Assembly: GCA_947311175.1 (NCBI GenBank)
Contig: CAMZKK010000228.1
Span: 1 to 5,242, forward strand
From: an uncultured Planctomycetota bacterium
GTDB taxonomy: Bacteria > Planctomycetota > SZUA-567 > JAFGNG01
DNA: 5,242 nt
Direction: 5' to 3'
Under the pieces are notes generated by a model, which was given only the letters and a program-made list of their open reading frames with translations, was not told where the DNA came from and did not search any database. The translations under genes were made by a program, and so were the position numbers. Positions 5,191-5,242 of this stretch are shown here, in pieces (within the stretch, counting starts at the first letter, position 1; each line of letters begins with the position of its first letter).

Positions 5191-5242
5191 TTAAAATACG
5201 ATAACTATTGCTTTGTTTTAATCAATAGTTATCGTATTTTAA
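5191..5242. repeat. Perfect 20-bp inverted repeat with 12-nt loop upstream of the repeat protein
   Basis: Left arm 5191-5210 begins TTAAAATACG and ends AACTATTG; right arm 5223-5242 is its exact reverse complement; the loop is 5211-5222. The A-rich outer end of one arm and T-rich outer end of the other give the form of a bidirectional terminator, but the stem is AT-rich with only four G-C pairs. Its inner edge lies 7 bp from the AGGAG of the repeat gene, so it may be the terminator of a gene outside the window, a leader hairpin of the repeat-gene mRNA, or an operator. It reaches the window end and may extend further. Confidence 0.7.

Overview
The window reads as chromosomal DNA from an AT-rich bacterium, with every supportable gene on the minus strand. 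Read in the direction of transcription (high to low coordinates) there are two blocks. The first is a single gene for a secreted protein made of seven repeats. The second is a housekeeping run: GlmU-type nucleotidyltransferase, ribose-phosphate pyrophosphokinase (prs), ribosomal protein bL25/Ctc (rplY), peptidyl-tRNA hydrolase (pth), and the first 17 codons of ribosomal protein bS6 (rpsF), cut by the window edge. The order glmU-prs-ctc-pth is the one known from Bacillus subtilis as gcaD-prs-ctc-spoVC. Here the first gene encodes only the uridylyltransferase half of GlmU, and an rpsF gene follows pth. The Prs sequence variants (APDIGSVKMA, EKRR), the one-domain GlmU, the low GC and the frequent TTG/GTG starts make me think of Planctomycetota, possibly an anammox-type lineage. 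That assignment is from memory and is tentative.

Layout. 5191-5242: a perfect 20-bp inverted repeat with a 12-nt loop. 3348-5171: a 607-aa secreted protein with a Sec signal peptide and seven tandem units of exactly 81 residues, of unknown function. 3053-3347: a 295-bp intergenic region with a stem-loop just after the repeat gene (probable terminator), a near-consensus sigma-70 promoter (TTGACT-17-TATATT) and a leader of about 110 nt. 2321-3052: glmU-like. 2275-2320: short spacer with a small hairpin. 1348-2274: prs. 704-1333: rplY (GTG start). 82-702: pth, tightly coupled to rplY and probably starting at an unusual ATT codon. 1-51: rpsF start (TTG).

The housekeeping genes probably form one operon driven from the promoter near 3169-3197. 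It links precursor supply (PRPP for nucleotides, UDP-GlcNAc for the cell envelope) with translation (bL25, peptidyl-tRNA recycling, bS6). The repeat protein has its own ribosome-binding site and a terminator-like element behind it, so it looks like a separate transcription unit. It is the least explained part of the window: regular beta-sandwich-like repeats with a recurrent cysteine, an internal two-unit duplication and no visible anchor. I see no CRISPR array, tRNA, rRNA, insertion sequence or defence system.
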